Source: Lysobacterales bacterium (GTDB lineage: Bacteria > Pseudomonadota > Gammaproteobacteria > Xanthomonadales > Marinicellaceae). From it: a stretch of DNA of 7,022 bases. The notes under the pieces were generated by a model. That model worked only from the letters and a program-made list of their open reading frames with translations, ran no database searches and was not told the origin of the DNA. Below are positions 6,401 to 7,022 of the stretch, in pieces (position 1 is the first letter of the stretch; every line of letters starts with the position of its first letter). Made by a program: the position numbers and the translations under genes. The stretch covers positions 1 through 7,022 of the forward strand of contig JALWML010000130.1 of assembly GCA_027083915.1 (NCBI GenBank), in the 5' to 3' direction.

Positions 6401-7022
6401 GGGTAAATTTCCATCGTACGGTTTTGCACGAAAGCGTGGTGGTACCATAGAGTTTTGGGATGGCGATCATGTCACCTTAGCATTGAGTCAGTCGGCAAAT
6501 AATGCCACTATTGATGAGTTGCAACGGTTTGCAGGGACAATGGCAGATGCCAACTTCTACACAGATGAAGAGTACAAAGCCGTTATTCAAAAACTTTACC
6601 AACAACAAAACGCCTTATCCGATGATGTCATTGATTTTGATAACCAACCAGGACTTGCCGAAATAGCCGATGATTTAGGTGAGCCTGATGACTTACTCGA
6701 AAGCAATGATGATGCTCCAATTATCCGTTTGATTAACGCCATGTTATCTGATGCGGTTAAGGTTAATGCCTCTGATATTCATATTGAACCCTTTGAAGAC
6801 AGAGTGTCGGTTCGTTACCGTGTTGATGGAACCTTGCAAGAAGTTATTGCCCCGCCAAAAGCCATCGCGCCATTGATTTCATCGCGTATTAAAATTATGT
6901 CGAAACTGGACATTTCGGAAAAGCGTTTGCCGCAAGATGGGCGTATATCCATTAAAATTGCCGGACGTTCTGTGGATGTGCGAGTTTCCACCATTCCTGG
7001 TGCATTTGGCGAACGCATAGTG
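6393..7022 (+). CDS. gspE: Type II secretion system ATPase GspE, N-terminal part only
   Basis: The frame is open from ATG 6393 to the right edge, giving 210 codons of a protein that is usually about 500-570 residues. GspE is the cytoplasmic hexameric ATPase that drives pseudopilus assembly, docking on GspL and GspF. The N-terminal part opens with FPSYGFARKRG, typical of GspE, and continues through the N-terminal domain. An acidic linker lies at about 80-110 (rich in Asp and Glu). The N2 part of the ATPase region starts near APIIRLINAML and carries SDIHIEPFEDR from Ser127, YRVDGTL, and the conserved RLPQDGR ending at Arg184. The sequence stops at GERIV, before the Walker A motif, so catalytic residues cannot be checked. 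ATG 6393 has AGG five bases upstream; ATG 6390, one codon earlier, is an equally in-frame alternative with poorer spacing. The gene overlaps gspD by eight bases, indicating coupled translation. Confidence 0.95.
   Translation, partial: MNKGKFPSYGFARKRGGTIEFWDGDHVTLALSQSANNATIDELQRFAGTMADANFYTDEEYKAVIQKLYQQQNALSDDVIDFDNQPGLAEIADDLGEPDDLLESNDDAPIIRLINAMLSDAVKVNASDIHIEPFEDRVSVRYRVDGTLQEVIAPPKAIAPLISSRIKIMSKLDISEKRLPQDGRISIKIAGRSVDVRVSTIPGAFGERIV

Noticed and set aside
6815..7018. Minus-strand open frame of 67 codons near the right edge.
   Set aside because: It is the complement of strongly conserved gspE sequence, including the RLPQDGR region.
1..7022. CRISPR arrays, insertion sequences, tRNA genes or signs of horizontal transfer.
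   Set aside because: No regularly spaced repeats, transposase motifs, terminal inverted repeats or tRNA-like sequences were seen, and base composition looks uniform by eye.

Overview
This is an AT-rich, tightly packed stretch of bacterial chromosome, most likely from a gammaproteobacterium. The basis is a type II secretion system (T2SS) order of gspC, gspD, gspE, a TonB-family energy transducer, and proteins with proteobacterial signal peptides and a lipobox. A free-living, probably marine or aquatic lineage would fit, but I cannot name a genus from sequence alone. I see no RNA gene, CRISPR array, insertion sequence, phage gene or clear sign of recent transfer, and no frameshift or broken gene. 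Two genes are cut by the window edges.

Layout. Positions 1-595 (minus strand) hold most of a TonB-family protein whose C-terminal end lies beyond the left edge. A divergent spacer of about 130 bases (596-725) follows. From 726 to the right edge, six plus-strand genes form what looks like one operon: a 583-residue acyl-CoA dehydrogenase, a tiny lipoprotein, gspC, a membrane-anchored alpha/beta hydrolase, gspD, and the first 210 codons of gspE. Four of the five junctions in the run overlap (1, 8, 4 and 8 bases). The only gap is 54 bases, before gspD.

Function. GspC (inner-membrane clamp), GspD (outer-membrane secretin) and GspE (cytoplasmic ATPase) are core parts of the T2SS, which exports folded periplasmic proteins. 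The rest of the gsp set (F to M) is expected past the right edge. What stands out is the company they keep. An alpha/beta hydrolase with an intact Ser-Asp-His triad sits between gspC and gspD, a small lipoprotein is translationally coupled to gspC, and a fatty-acid beta-oxidation enzyme leads the run. A plausible but untested reading is that secretion of lipid- or ester-degrading enzymes is co-expressed with an esterase and an acyl-CoA dehydrogenase that use the products.

Regulatory signals are modest: an 18-base dyad in the divergent spacer, a 19-base near-palindrome over the stop codon of the hydrolase gene, and an A-rich tandem repeat just before gspD, which lacks a good ribosome binding site. 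No convincing sigma-70 promoter could be assigned by eye. Overall this is mostly a conventional T2SS locus with an unconventional gene arrangement, not clear evidence of an undescribed system.
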